Assembly (NCBI GenBank): GCA_934511365.1
Contig: CAKSWC010000006.1
Coordinates: 1 to 64,000, forward strand
DNA: 64,000 nt
Direction of reading: 5' to 3'
Origin: an uncultured Eubacteriales bacterium
GTDB lineage: Bacteria > Bacillota > Clostridia > Oscillospirales > Acutalibacteraceae
Shown here: one piece after another, positions 39,671 through 48,470 of the stretch
Layout of the letters: the number at the start of each line of letters is the position of its first letter
Numbering within the stretch: position 1 is the stretch's first letter
Translations under genes and position numbers: made by a program
The notes under the pieces: model-generated
Databases searched by the model: none
Told to the model about the DNA's origin: nothing
The model's input: the letters and a program-made list of their open reading frames with translations, nothing else

Positions 39671-40198
39671 ATGTTGTGTCAGAACTGCTCAAAACGCGAA
39701 GCAACAACCCATATAAAAAGAATTGTTAACGGCGAGGCAACGGAAGCCCACCTTTGCGCCGAATGCGCAAGAAAACTTGGATATGATGACTTTTTCGATG
39801 ACTTTTCGCTGAGTATTCCCAATATCTTTTCATCGTTCTTTAAAGACAGCGCCTTTGCCCTTGCTTCCGCAAAGACAGACCGCTGCGAAAAATGCTCAAG
39901 TACCTTTGATGATATCATCCGCACCGGAATGGTCGGCTGCGCAGACTGCTATGAAAAATTCTATGACCGTCTGCTTCCGTCAATCCAGCGTATCCACGGA
40001 AGAACAAAGCACGTTGGCAGAGTGCCTTACACCGAGGTTCCGGACGAAAAGGCAGAAGAAGAGCCGAAAAAGGAACTGACCGCCGAGGAAAAAATTGCAA
40101 AGCTTCAGGAAGATATGCAAAAAGCTATTGACTGCCAGAATTTTGAACAGGCGGCCGTAATCAGAGATGAAATAAAAGAGCTGAAAGGGGAAAAGTAA
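39671..40198 (+). CDS. mcsA: McsA, zinc-binding activator of McsB
   Basis: This is a 175-residue protein. Four CxxC pairs (CQNC, CAEC, CEKC, CADC) form two zinc sites, and a C-terminal UVR motif (about 138-172, DCQNFEQAAVIRDEIKELK) follows. It activates the arginine kinase McsB and adapts it to ClpC. Gaps of 15 and 3 bases to ctsR and mcsB indicate one operon. Confidence 0.95.
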   Translation: MLCQNCSKREATTHIKRIVNGEATEAHLCAECARKLGYDDFFDDFSLSIPNIFSSFFKDSAFALASAKTDRCEKCSSTFDDIIRTGMVGCADCYEKFYDRLLPSIQRIHGRTKHVGRVPYTEVPDEKAEEEPKKELTAEEKIAKLQEDMQKAIDCQNFEQAAVIRDEIKELKGEK

Positions 40199-40201
40199 AA
40201 A

Positions 40202-41215
40202 ATGAAGTGGTATTCCAACAAGGGCGAACGCTCAGACGTTGTTCTCAGCACAAGGATAAGGTTTGCAAGGAACCTTAAAGACTATCCCTTTCCGGCGCGG
40301 TTGAATACCGCCGAAAAGGAAAAAGTCAATGAGATTATGCGAGACATTTTCCTTGCCGCAGACAGCGGTGAAGAACTCACATATACCGAAATGAACGCGC
40401 TTTCAAGCACCGCTGCCGTTTCGCTTGCGGAAAAGCATCTCATCAGCCCGGAGTTTGCTTCCGACCCGAAGGGCCGCGCACTGATTCTTTCAAAAGACGA
40501 GGACGTGAGCATAATGCTCTGCGAAGAAGACCACGCCCGCATTCAGGTCATTCTTCCCGGACTCGCTCTTGAAGAAGCGTATGAAAAGGCGTCAAAATTT
40601 GACAAGGCGCTTGAAAATAAGGCAGCCATTGCTTTTGACAAGAGGCTCGGCTATCTCACCCAGTGTCCAACAAACCTCGGAACGGGGATGAGGGCGTCCG
40701 TAATGCTTCACCTTCCGGCGCTTTATGAAAACGGCGTGATTGCGCGCCTTGCCGCAACGGTTGCAAAGCTCGGTTTGACGCTGCGCGGCGTATACGGCAG
40801 CACAAGCCGCTTTGTCGGCTCGCTTTTCCAGCTGAGCAATCAGGTCACGCTCGGAATATCGGAGCAAGCCGCCGTTCAGAACCTGAACGCCATTGCTTTG
40901 CAGATTGCCGAACAGGAAACGCAGGCGCGGCAGGCACTTTTGAAAGACGACGCATTCATTGACCGGATTTGGCGCTCCTATGGAATACTCACAAGTGCGC
41001 ATATGATAGGCTGCGATGAATTTTGCGACCTTTTGTCGCTCGTTCGCCTCGGCGCGGCGCAGGGGATAATTGATCTTCCCCTTGAAACGCTCAGCCGTCT
41101 GCTTGTTGAAATGCAGCCGGCAACAATAAGCGTTTTGCAGGGAGAAAACCTCTCTCAGCGTGAACGCGACGTTTTCAGAGCCAAAGCTGTTAAAGAAGCT
41201 TTGAGCAAGCAATAA
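40202..41215 (+). CDS. mcsB: protein-arginine kinase McsB
   Basis: This is a 337-residue phosphagen-kinase-fold enzyme. VVLSTRIRFARNL, ILCEEDHARIQVI-type sequence, CPTNLGTGMRASVMLHLP and GVYGSTS are the family blocks. It phosphorylates arginines on damaged proteins and on CtsR, marking them for ClpC-ClpP. It is followed by a GC-rich hairpin (41227-41260) without a T-run, then clpC. Confidence 0.96.
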   Translation: MKWYSNKGERSDVVLSTRIRFARNLKDYPFPARLNTAEKEKVNEIMRDIFLAADSGEELTYTEMNALSSTAAVSLAEKHLISPEFASDPKGRALILSKDEDVSIMLCEEDHARIQVILPGLALEEAYEKASKFDKALENKAAIAFDKRLGYLTQCPTNLGTGMRASVMLHLPALYENGVIARLAATVAKLGLTLRGVYGSTSRFVGSLFQLSNQVTLGISEQAAVQNLNAIALQIAEQETQARQALLKDDAFIDRIWRSYGILTSAHMIGCDEFCDLLSLVRLGAAQGIIDLPLETLSRLLVEMQPATISVLQGENLSQRERDVFRAKAVKEALSKQ

Positions 41216-41226
41216 TTATAACAATC

Positions 41227-41260
41227 GGGCGGCGGGCATGAAATTCATGTCTGCCGTCTG
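41227..41260 (+). other. intercistronic hairpin between mcsB and clpC
   Basis: GGCGGCGGGCATGAA pairs with TTCATGTCTGCCGTC. There is no T-run, so it is more likely an mRNA processing or stability element than a terminator. Confidence 0.5.
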
Positions 41261-41301
41261 TTAAAAATATAAATCAATCATAAGCTAAGGAGTTGATTCC
41301 T

Positions 41302-43767
41302 ATGTATAAATTCACCGGATTTACCGAAAAAGCGAACCGTGCGCTTAATTCCGCCATTGAGGTTGCGGAAAATCTTGGCCACACCTATATTGGCAGCGAG
41401 CACCTTCTCATGGGCATTGTCCGCGAGGACAACGGAGCCGCAACAACTCTCCTTCTCTCGCGCGGAGTAACACCGCAGAGGGTTGAGGAACTTATCAGAA
41501 GCACAGTGGGCGTTGGAATTCCGACCGTTCTCACCCCGGACGATTTCACGCCACGCTGCAAGCATATCATTGAGCTTTCCGTTTCCCTTGCAAGAAGCGA
41601 AAATTCCGGCTATGTCGGAACGGAGCATCTGCTTTCGGCAATACTGCGCGAGGGTGACGGCTGCGCCGCATATATTCTTTCCGAGCTTGGGGTTTCCGCG
41701 CCGCTTTTGCTCGAGGAGCTTTCAAGCGCAGGAGACAGCCGCTCTTTGTTCTCTCAAAGCGGACGCGGCGGAAAAAATTCCGCAAAAACCTCAACCCCGA
41801 ACCTTGACAAATACGGTCAGGATCTGACCCAAAAGGCAAGAAACGGAGAAATTGACCCCGTCATCGGCCGAGAAAAGGAGATTGAAAGGGTTATTCAGAT
41901 TCTTTCAAGGCGAACAAAAAACAACCCCTGCCTCATCGGTGAGCCCGGCGTTGGCAAAACGGCGATTGCCGAAGGTCTTGCGCTGAGAATTGCCCAGGGC
42001 GAGGTTCCCGAACTGCTCAAAGACAAGCGTATTGTGTCGCTTGACCTCACCGGAATGGTTGCCGGAACAAAGTACAGAGGTGATTTTGAGGAGCGAATCA
42101 AGAGCTGTATTGACGAGGTGACCAAGGCAAAAGACGTTATCCTTTTCATTGATGAGGTGCATAACCTTATCGGCACCGGTTCCGCCGAGGGCGCCGTTGA
42201 CGCCGCAAACATCCTCAAACCCTCGCTTGCAAGAAGCGAGCTTCAGGTTATCGGCGCAACAACGCTTGAGGAATACCGGAAGTATATTGAAAAAGACAGC
42301 GCACTTGAAAGGCGTTTTCAGCCCGTCAAGGTTGGCGAACCGACAGAAGAGGAGGCCGTTGAAATTCTTAAAGGCCTCAGAAACAAATATGAGGCTCACC
42401 ACAAGGTTAAAATCACGGATGACGCGATTGAAGCCGCCGTCAAAATGTCCTCAAGATATATCACTGACAGGTATCTTCCGGACAAGGCCATTGACCTCAT
42501 TGATGAGGCCGCGTCAAGGGTAAGGCTTCGTGCATTCACAACGCCGCCTGAGGTCAAGAAGATTGAGGATGATATTAAACAAATCAACGAGGAAAAGGCC
42601 GCTGCCGTCAATGCGCAGGACTTTGAAGCCGCCGCAGCGCTGCGTGACAAAGAAAAGGAGCTGCGCTCAAAGCTCACCGCCTCAAAAACAAACTGGAAAG
42701 AGGAATCGAGCCGGGTTGGCGGCGAGGTCACACCGAGCGAGGTTGCCCAGATTGTTTCCGGCTGGACGGGTATCCCCGTGACCGAACTCACAAGGGAGGA
42801 AAGCCAGCGGCTGCTTGAGATGGAGTCAATTCTTCATAAGCGCATTGTTGGCCAGGATAAGGCTGTTTCCGCCGTTGCAAGAGCAATCAGGCGCGGAAGA
42901 AGCGGCTTGAAAGACCCAAAAAGGCCGCTCGGCTCGTTCATCTTCCTTGGCCCGACCGGCGTTGGTAAAACCGAGCTTTGCAAAGCGCTTGGCGCCGCAA
43001 TGTTCGGCGATGAAAACGCGGTTATCCGTTTTGATATGTCAGAGTTCATGGAAAAGCACAGCACCTCGCGTCTCGTCGGCTCCCCTCCGGGATATGTCGG
43101 ATATGAGGAGGGCGGCGAGCTGACCGAACAGGTCAGAAGAAAGCCATACAGCGTTGTTCTTTTTGATGAGATTGAAAAGGCGCACCCGGATGTTTTCAAT
43201 ATGCTGCTCCAGATTCTTGACGATGGTGTTCTCACCGACTCTCAGGGCAGACACGTTGACTTCAAAAATACCGTTATTATCATGACCTCGAATGTTGGCG
43301 CAAAGCTCATTGCCGGCGAGGGCAAGGCAATCGGTTTCAAGGGTGCGAGCGAGGACAACGGCGCGCTGGACGATACCAGTATTCATGACGCGGTCATGGG
43401 CGAGCTTAAAAAGGCGTTCAGACCGGAATTCCTCAACCGTGTTGATGAAATCATTGTGTTCAACCAGCTCACCAAGGATGAAATTCATGAAATTGCCGCG
43501 CGTATGCTCAAAAAGACCGAGGAAAGGCTCAGCGATATGGAAATTGAAATGAGCTTTTCTCCCGAGGTTGTTTCAATGGTTGCCGATGCGGGCTTTGACC
43601 CGGTTTACGGAGCAAGACCGCTGCGCCGCGCAATCCAGAGCAAGGTTGAGGATAAGCTCTCAGAGCAGATTCTTGACGGAACCGTTCTTCCAAAGCACAG
43701 GTATGAATGTGTGCTTGAAAACGGCGAAGTGACGTTCAGAGAAACCGAGACCGCAAAAGCGGAATAA
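41302..43767 (+). CDS. clpC: AAA+ unfoldase ClpC
   Basis: This is an 821-residue Hsp100 protein with two Clp_N repeats (about 1-145). AAA domain 1 has GEPGVGKT (213-220), and the middle helices have a UVR-like stretch (NAQDFEAAAALRDKEKELR). AAA domain 2 has GPTGVGKT (550-557) and a DEIEKAHPDVFN Walker B, and the C-terminal domain ends near GARPLRR. It feeds substrates to ClpP. The ATG at 41302 follows AAGGAG. The operon's control by CtsR is visible in the operators. Confidence 0.97.
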   Translation: MYKFTGFTEKANRALNSAIEVAENLGHTYIGSEHLLMGIVREDNGAATTLLLSRGVTPQRVEELIRSTVGVGIPTVLTPDDFTPRCKHIIELSVSLARSENSGYVGTEHLLSAILREGDGCAAYILSELGVSAPLLLEELSSAGDSRSLFSQSGRGGKNSAKTSTPNLDKYGQDLTQKARNGEIDPVIGREKEIERVIQILSRRTKNNPCLIGEPGVGKTAIAEGLALRIAQGEVPELLKDKRIVSLDLTGMVAGTKYRGDFEERIKSCIDEVTKAKDVILFIDEVHNLIGTGSAEGAVDAANILKPSLARSELQVIGATTLEEYRKYIEKDSALERRFQPVKVGEPTEEEAVEILKGLRNKYEAHHKVKITDDAIEAAVKMSSRYITDRYLPDKAIDLIDEAASRVRLRAFTTPPEVKKIEDDIKQINEEKAAAVNAQDFEAAAALRDKEKELRSKLTASKTNWKEESSRVGGEVTPSEVAQIVSGWTGIPVTELTREESQRLLEMESILHKRIVGQDKAVSAVARAIRRGRSGLKDPKRPLGSFIFLGPTGVGKTELCKALGAAMFGDENAVIRFDMSEFMEKHSTSRLVGSPPGYVGYEEGGELTEQVRRKPYSVVLFDEIEKAHPDVFNMLLQILDDGVLTDSQGRHVDFKNTVIIMTSNVGAKLIAGEGKAIGFKGASEDNGALDDTSIHDAVMGELKKAFRPEFLNRVDEIIVFNQLTKDEIHEIAARMLKKTEERLSDMEIEMSFSPEVVSMVADAGFDPVYGARPLRRAIQSKVEDKLSEQILDGTVLPKHRYECVLENGEVTFRETETAKAE

Positions 43768-43798
43768 ACCGGGTAACGGTGTTTTGCCCAATATAACA

Positions 43799-43828
43799 CT
43801 GCCGCAGGCTGAATTTGGCCTGCGGCAG
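43799..43828 (+). terminator. strong hairpin after clpC
   Basis: CTGCCGCAGGC / GCCTGCGGCAG has a long stem but only a weak T content after it. It is a probable terminator or 3' end. The stretch 43829-44024 beyond it is AT-rich without a supported gene. Confidence 0.6.
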
Positions 43829-44024
43829 TCAAACATTCGTGTAAAAATCCATGGTTTTTTCTAAAAATATTACACTAAACCGCACGAATAATTTTGGAGT
43901 TTTCACACATATTGACATGAATAATGTTTACAGGAACGCGGCTTGCAAAAGTCCGGAAGAAATTCAGGCTTATTTTCGGCAATTTAGAATTGTTCACAAA
44001 ATGTTTGAAAAATTATAAAATCTC

Positions 44025-44053
44025 TTGCAAATTTGTTCAAATGGTGCTATAAT
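44025..44053 (+). promoter_or_regulatory. promoter of the 33-residue peptide gene
   Basis: TTGCAA (44025-44030), 17 bases, TATAAT (44048-44053). Confidence 0.82.
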
Positions 44054-44097
44054 CATTTTAGCATAAACCTAATATTTATATGAAAGAAGGATTTTTC

Positions 44098-44199
44098 ATG
44101 GACGAATTTGTAAAGAGCATTATCGCATTTGTTGAACAGTTCAAAACCATTATTCAGCAGCTTGTTGAATCTTTCCGCGATCTTAACAAGAAAAACTGA
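44098..44199 (+). CDS. 33-residue amphipathic peptide, unknown function
   Basis: The ATG follows GAAAGAAGG. The peptide begins MDEFVKSIIAFVEQF and continues KTIIQQLVESFRDLNKKN, a single helix with hydrophobic and charged faces and a basic end. The unit has a near-consensus promoter and a strong terminator (44217-44246), so it is a stand-alone small gene like 34346-34453. It lacks a signal peptide or cysteines. No family is recognised. Confidence 0.7.
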   Translation: MDEFVKSIIAFVEQFKTIIQQLVESFRDLNKKN

Positions 44200-44216
44200 T
44201 TTTTTCTGAACGATGA

Positions 44217-44246
44217 GCCTCCGCTTTTTGGGCGGAGGTTTTTTCC
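44217..44246 (+). terminator. terminator of the 33-residue peptide gene
   Basis: GCCTCCGC / GGCGGAGG arms followed by a T-run. Confidence 0.88.
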
Positions 44247-44256
44247 TTGAATTCTC

Positions 44257-44285
44257 TTGATTTTAGTTTTTTGATATTGTATACT
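44257..44285 (+). promoter_or_regulatory. promoter of the GtrA-like gene
   Basis: TTGATT (44257-44262), 17 bases, TATACT (44280-44285). Confidence 0.65.
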
Positions 44286-44321
44286 TATAAGCACATAAAA
44301 ACATATAAAGGATGGTTCTCT

Positions 44322-44873
44322 ATGGCAAAGCTTAAAGATATCGACTCGGCGGCCGAAAAAAAAGGCTCCGGCCTCAACACTCTTTGGCAGTTTGTTAAAT
44401 TCATTTTCGTCAGCCTGCTTGCAATGATTGTTCAGTTTGCGGTTCTCAATCTGCTCTTGCTTCTTCCGCAGATAAAGCAGATTATTTCTGAACCTTATGA
44501 GTTTTGGGTCTTTGCTTCAGACGGACTGAAAAATAACGGATTGGGCTATTTCATTGCTTTCAACATTGCTAATATCCTTGCGCAGATTGTTGCTTTCTTT
44601 GTTAACAAGGAAAAAACATTCAATTCCGGCGCAAATATCGCAGTAACCTTACCGATATATATTGTTTTCACCGTTGCGCTCATCTGCTTTTCCGCGTGGC
44701 TTTCGCCAACTTTGCAGGGCGTGTTTGTCAACTGGGGAATCAATGCTCAGGGTGCGGCGAATATTTCAACAATGTGCTGTTCAGCCATTCAGTTCTTCCT
44801 CTATTTCCCTGTTGATAAAATTCTTTTCCACAAGAAAAAAGAGGATAAGAAAGAAGAAAAAACCGCAGAATAA
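44322..44873 (+). CDS. GtrA-like four-helix membrane protein
   Basis: This is a 183-residue protein with four predicted membrane helices (about 25-50, 75-97, 108-130, 145-165). FVSLLAMIVQFAVLNLLL, FVNKEKTF and the final FLYFPVDKILF are typical of the GtrA / DPMS2-like family, which flips or positions lipid-linked sugars. The C-terminus is a lysine/glutamate-rich tail. AAAGGATGG precedes the ATG. Confidence 0.8.
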   Translation: MAKLKDIDSAAEKKGSGLNTLWQFVKFIFVSLLAMIVQFAVLNLLLLLPQIKQIISEPYEFWVFASDGLKNNGLGYFIAFNIANILAQIVAFFVNKEKTFNSGANIAVTLPIYIVFTVALICFSAWLSPTLQGVFVNWGINAQGAANISTMCCSAIQFFLYFPVDKILFHKKKEDKKEEKTAE

Positions 44874-44905
44874 TATTGCATTATATATCACATCATCTGT
44901 TAAAC

Positions 44906-44937
44906 CGGCCGCCGTTTTTTCGGCGGTCTGATTTTTG
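44906..44937 (+). terminator. terminator after the GtrA-like gene
   Basis: CCGCCG / CGGCGG stem with T-rich loop and tail. Confidence 0.65.
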
Positions 44938-44965
44938 GAATGCCTTTAATTAAGGAGTGTTGGAA

Positions 44966-45865
44966 ATGTTTCAACTTGTTCAGTGCGCAAAAAACACCTA
45001 CTATTTAAACTGCTTTGCAAACACGGGAGTATATGTTCTTCCGGACGGCGGCGTCATTCTCATTGACGGCTGCGACCACAAAAAAAGCTATACCGACCTT
45101 GATGGTTATTTGACGGAGCGCGGCTGGCGCGTAAAAATGATAATCAATACCCACGCTCATATCGACCATATCACCGGCAACAGGTTCTTTTGCGACAAAT
45201 ACGGCTGCGAGGTCTACTCAAGCGAGGTTGAGCACCACCTCATTGACCTTTGCAACCTTGAGGGTCAGATATATTTCAACGGACTGCCGATAAACCGTGC
45301 TCGCAGCTACTTTTTCCGCCCCGTTGGGGTGAGAGCAAGGCCCGTCAGCGAGGCCGAGCTTCCGGACGGGTTTGAAATCCTTCCGCTTCCGGGTCACTCT
45401 TTCGGAATGATAGGGGTCAGAACGCCGGACAACGTCTGGTTTCTCGGCGATTCCGTGCTTTCAAAAGAGACATTTGAAGGCTATAAGCTGCCGTTCTTTT
45501 TCGACATCAACAAAAGCATTGAAACGCTCAAAATGCTCTGTTCACTTGAGGGGGAGCTTTTTGTTCCCTCGCACGATAAGCCGTGTACAGATATTGCGCC
45601 GCTTGCTTCATATAACAGGCAGTGTCTTGAAAGGCTCAAGGAATACTTCCTTTCAATCAGTAACGGAAAAACGCTTGAGGAAATTTTTGCCGTCTGCGCA
45701 AAGACGCTTTCACTGCGCGTTGAAAACGACCAGTACGGAAAGCTTTTGACCACCGTTAAAGGCTTTTTGCAATCGCTCATTGAGGACGGAAAGCTTTGGG
45801 GCGAGGTCAGAGATTACAAACTTGTATATTTTCTGACGGAACAGACTGAAAATATGCACAATTAA
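44966..45865 (+). CDS. metallo-beta-lactamase-fold hydrolase
   Basis: This is a 299-residue MBL-fold protein. The metal motif is NTHAHIDHITG (H63, H65, D67, H68), with later ligands in LPGHSFGMIG, FLGDSVL and PSHDKP. The C-terminal third is helical and may dimerise. The group contains glyoxalase-II-like and other thioester or lactone hydrolases, and the substrate is unknown. The ATG at 44966 is eight bases after AAGGAG. Confidence 0.85.
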   Translation: MFQLVQCAKNTYYLNCFANTGVYVLPDGGVILIDGCDHKKSYTDLDGYLTERGWRVKMIINTHAHIDHITGNRFFCDKYGCEVYSSEVEHHLIDLCNLEGQIYFNGLPINRARSYFFRPVGVRARPVSEAELPDGFEILPLPGHSFGMIGVRTPDNVWFLGDSVLSKETFEGYKLPFFFDINKSIETLKMLCSLEGELFVPSHDKPCTDIAPLASYNRQCLERLKEYFLSISNGKTLEEIFAVCAKTLSLRVENDQYGKLLTTVKGFLQSLIEDGKLWGEVRDYKLVYFLTEQTENMHN

Positions 45866-45929
45866 GCTGAATAATCGGATGTTTTATTCATGAATAATCG
45901 CAAAAGATGTAAAAAAATACAAAACCGGC

Positions 45930-45958
45930 TTGACAAATATAATTATAGGTGTTAAAAT
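45930..45958 (+). promoter_or_regulatory. promoter of the amino acid ABC operon
   Basis: TTGACA (45930-45935), 17 bases, TAAAAT (45953-45958). Confidence 0.8.
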
Positions 45959-46017
45959 TACCCGGCAATATGAAGTGAGTGTGTTTTGCTCACAAATGTT
46001 ATTGGAGGATTTAAGAA

Positions 46018-46830
46018 ATGAAAAAGGTTATTGCACTTGTTCTTGCAGCTCTCATGGTTTTTGCTTTGGTAGCTTGCGGAACTTCAAAAGACGACCCGTC
46101 AACTTCAGCTTCCGACGCTTCGTCAGCATCAGACGCAGCTGAAAAGAAAACTCTTGTTATGGCAACCAACGCAACTTTCCCGCCGTATGAATATAAGGAC
46201 GGAGACAACTTTGCCGGTATCGACGTTGAAATTGCCGGAAAGATTGCCGAAAAGCTTGGCATGACCCTTGAAATTAAGGACGTTGAGTTCGGTTCAATCG
46301 TTGGCGGTGTTCAGACCGGTAAGTTCGATATCGGCATGGCCGGTATGACCGTTACTGAGGAAAGAAAAGAGAGCGTTAACTTCACTGATTCTTACACAAC
46401 CACAAAGCAGGTTGTTATCGTTAAGGAAGATTCCGCAATCAAAGCCATCTCCGACCTCAAAGGTGACGGCTCAATGAAGTTCGGCGTTCAGCAGGATACC
46501 ACAGGTGATATTCTTGCTTCAGACACAGTTGAAAACGGCGGCTACGGAGAGGAAAATGTTATCCGTTACAAAGCTGCAACCGATACCGTTCAGGCTCTCA
46601 AGACCGGAAAGGTTGACGCCGTTATCATTGACGAAGCTCCGGCAAGGTCATTTGTAAAAACAACTGAAGGCCTTAAGATTCTTGACGGAACATGGCTTGA
46701 GGAAAATTACGCAATCGCGATTGCAAAGGACAACACTGAGCTTCTTAACAAGGTCAACACCGCGCTCAAGGAACTCATTGCAGACGGTACCGTTAAGTCA
46801 ATCATTGACAAATACATTCCGGCTGAATAA
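46018..46830 (+). CDS. polar amino acid ABC transporter, substrate-binding lipoprotein
   Basis: This is a 270-residue lipoprotein. It has a signal peptide with lipobox LVAC (cysteine 20), a Ser/Asp-rich linker, then an SBP_bac_3 domain: LVMATNATFPPYEY, GIDVEIAGKIAEKLG, FDIGMAGMTVTEERK and FTDSYTTTKQ. The last blocks bind the alpha-carboxyl and amino groups of an amino acid. It is the first gene of a three-gene operon and is followed by an attenuating hairpin. Confidence 0.92.
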   Translation: MKKVIALVLAALMVFALVACGTSKDDPSTSASDASSASDAAEKKTLVMATNATFPPYEYKDGDNFAGIDVEIAGKIAEKLGMTLEIKDVEFGSIVGGVQTGKFDIGMAGMTVTEERKESVNFTDSYTTTKQVVIVKEDSAIKAISDLKGDGSMKFGVQQDTTGDILASDTVENGGYGEENVIRYKAATDTVQALKTGKVDAVIIDEAPARSFVKTTEGLKILDGTWLEENYAIAIAKDNTELLNKVNTALKELIADGTVKSIIDKYIPAE

Positions 46831-46841
46831 TTAAAAATCAT

Positions 46842-46867
46842 GGGGCGGCTTTGTTCCGCCCTTTCTT
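46842..46867 (+). terminator. attenuator between binding protein and permease
   Basis: GGGCGG / CCGCCC hairpin followed by TTTCTTT. It probably lets the binding protein be made in excess of the membrane parts. Confidence 0.65.
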
Positions 46868-46936
46868 TAAAAAGTATCCCCGGGAGGTCTTGTCGGCTTT
46901 CCGGAGATATCTTTGCATAACAAAGGAGGTATATAA

Positions 46937-47680
46937 TTGAATGAATTGAAGGAGACGTTTGCAAAACTCGGCGAAACATTTATGCGCTGCTTTGTTAACG
47001 AGGGCTATTGGAAATGGCTCGTTCAGGGCTTCAAAAATTCGCTCATCATCACATTTTTTGCAATTCTCATCGGTTTCGTGTTCGGCATTGTTCTTGCAAT
47101 GGTCAGAACGTCATATGACAAGAACGAGGAGACAATGAAGCTCAGAGGCGGCTTTGGCTATTGGTTTTTGAGGTTCATAAATGCGCTTTGCAAAATATAT
47201 ATCACCGTTATCAGAGGCGTTCCCGTTGTTGTTCAGCTCATGCTTTGGTATTTTGTAATCCTTGTTTCACAGGATAACGGCGTTGTTGTTGCAATCGTTG
47301 CCTTTGGTTTCAACTCTGCCGCATATGTTGCGGAAATTTTCAGAGGCGGCATCATGTCGATTGATGCGGGTCAGTTTGAGGCCGGACGTTCGCTCGGCTT
47401 CGGCTATGTCAGAACAATGATTAACATTGTTATTCCGCAGGCGGTCAAGACCGTTCTTCCGACTCTCCTCAATGAGGTTATCGCCTTGCTTAAGGAGACC
47501 TCCGTTGCCGGCTATGTTGGCATCATGGACCTCACAAAGGCCGGAGACCTCATCAGAGGACGTACTTTTGAGGCGTTTATGCCGCTTATTGCCGTTGCAA
47601 TAATTTATCTTCTGACTGTTATAATTCTGACTGCCGTTTTCGGCTCGGTTGAAAGGAGGCTGCGTAAGAGTGAACGATAA
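46937..47680 (+). CDS. polar amino acid ABC transporter permease
   Basis: This is a 247-residue permease of the HisM/GlnP type with about five membrane helices. The ATPase-contact loop is AAYVAEIFRGGIMSIDAGQFEAGRSLG-like, and VIRGVPVVVQLML is the conserved pore-side block. It starts with TTG (46937) seven bases after AAGGAGG. A nearby ATG is out of frame. Its end overlaps the ATPase start. Confidence 0.92.
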   Translation: MNELKETFAKLGETFMRCFVNEGYWKWLVQGFKNSLIITFFAILIGFVFGIVLAMVRTSYDKNEETMKLRGGFGYWFLRFINALCKIYITVIRGVPVVVQLMLWYFVILVSQDNGVVVAIVAFGFNSAAYVAEIFRGGIMSIDAGQFEAGRSLGFGYVRTMINIVIPQAVKTVLPTLLNEVIALLKETSVAGYVGIMDLTKAGDLIRGRTFEAFMPLIAVAIIYLLTVIILTAVFGSVERRLRKSER

Positions 47681-48416
47681 TGTTCTTATTCACGTTGAAA
47701 ACCTTAAAAAGCATTATCTCGGCGGAAAGGTCAAGGCGCTTGACGGCGTTGACTGCGATATCCACCAGGGCGAAGTTCTTGTTGTTATCGGCCCCTCCGG
47801 CTCGGGAAAATCAACATTTTTGCGCTCGCTGAATCTTCTTGAAATTCCGACCGGCGGAAAAATTGTTTTTGACGGCCATGACATCACCGACCCTAAAACA
47901 AACATCAATCTTCACCGCCGCAAGATGGGCATGGTGTTTCAGCATTTCAACCTTTTTCCAAACATGACGATTCTGAAAAACATGACGATTGCTCCGATGC
48001 AGATTCTCAAAAAGAGCAAAGCCGAAGCGGAAAAAAAGGCGATGGAGCTTCTCTCCCGCGTTGGACTTAAGGACAGAGCAAATTCATATCCCTCCCAGCT
48101 TTCCGGAGGACAAAAGCAGCGTGTTGCGATTGTTCGCGCACTTTGCATGGAGCCGGAGGTCATGCTTTTTGATGAGCCGACGAGTGCTCTTGACCCTGAA
48201 ATGGTTGGCGAGGTGCTTGACGTTATGAAAGAGCTTGCCCACGAGGGTATGACAATGGTTGTTGTTACTCACGAGATGGGCTTTGCGCGTGAGGTTGCAA
48301 CGCGCGTCATTTTCATGGATGACGGAAAAATCCTTGAAGAGGGAAAGCCGAATGACATCTTTGAAAATCCGCAGAACCCGCGCACAAAGGACTTCCTTTC
48401 AAAGGTTATTGCATAA
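47670..48416 (+). CDS. polar amino acid ABC transporter ATP-binding protein
   Basis: This is a 248-residue GlnQ-type ATPase. Walker A is GPSGSGKST, the Q-loop is MVFQHFNLFPNMT, the signature is LSGGQKQRVA, Walker B is VMLFDEPTSALDP, and the switch is VVTHEMGFA. The GTG at 47670, overlapping the permease stop by 11 bases with GAAAGGAGG ahead, is the likely start. An upstream in-frame start lacks a ribosome site. Confidence 0.94.
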   Translation: MNDNVLIHVENLKKHYLGGKVKALDGVDCDIHQGEVLVVIGPSGSGKSTFLRSLNLLEIPTGGKIVFDGHDITDPKTNINLHRRKMGMVFQHFNLFPNMTILKNMTIAPMQILKKSKAEAEKKAMELLSRVGLKDRANSYPSQLSGGQKQRVAIVRALCMEPEVMLFDEPTSALDPEMVGEVLDVMKELAHEGMTMVVVTHEMGFAREVATRVIFMDDGKILEEGKPNDIFENPQNPRTKDFLSKVIA

Positions 48417-48430
48417 ATCCAAAAAAATAT

Positions 48431-48463
48431 CGCCTGACGGCTGCTGCTGTCAGGCGTTTTTTT
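48431..48463. terminator. terminator of the ABC operon
   Basis: CGCCTGAC / GTCAGGCG arms followed by seven T residues. It lies at the convergent junction with the amidohydrolase gene. Confidence 0.9.
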
Positions 48464-48470
48464 AGTTATG

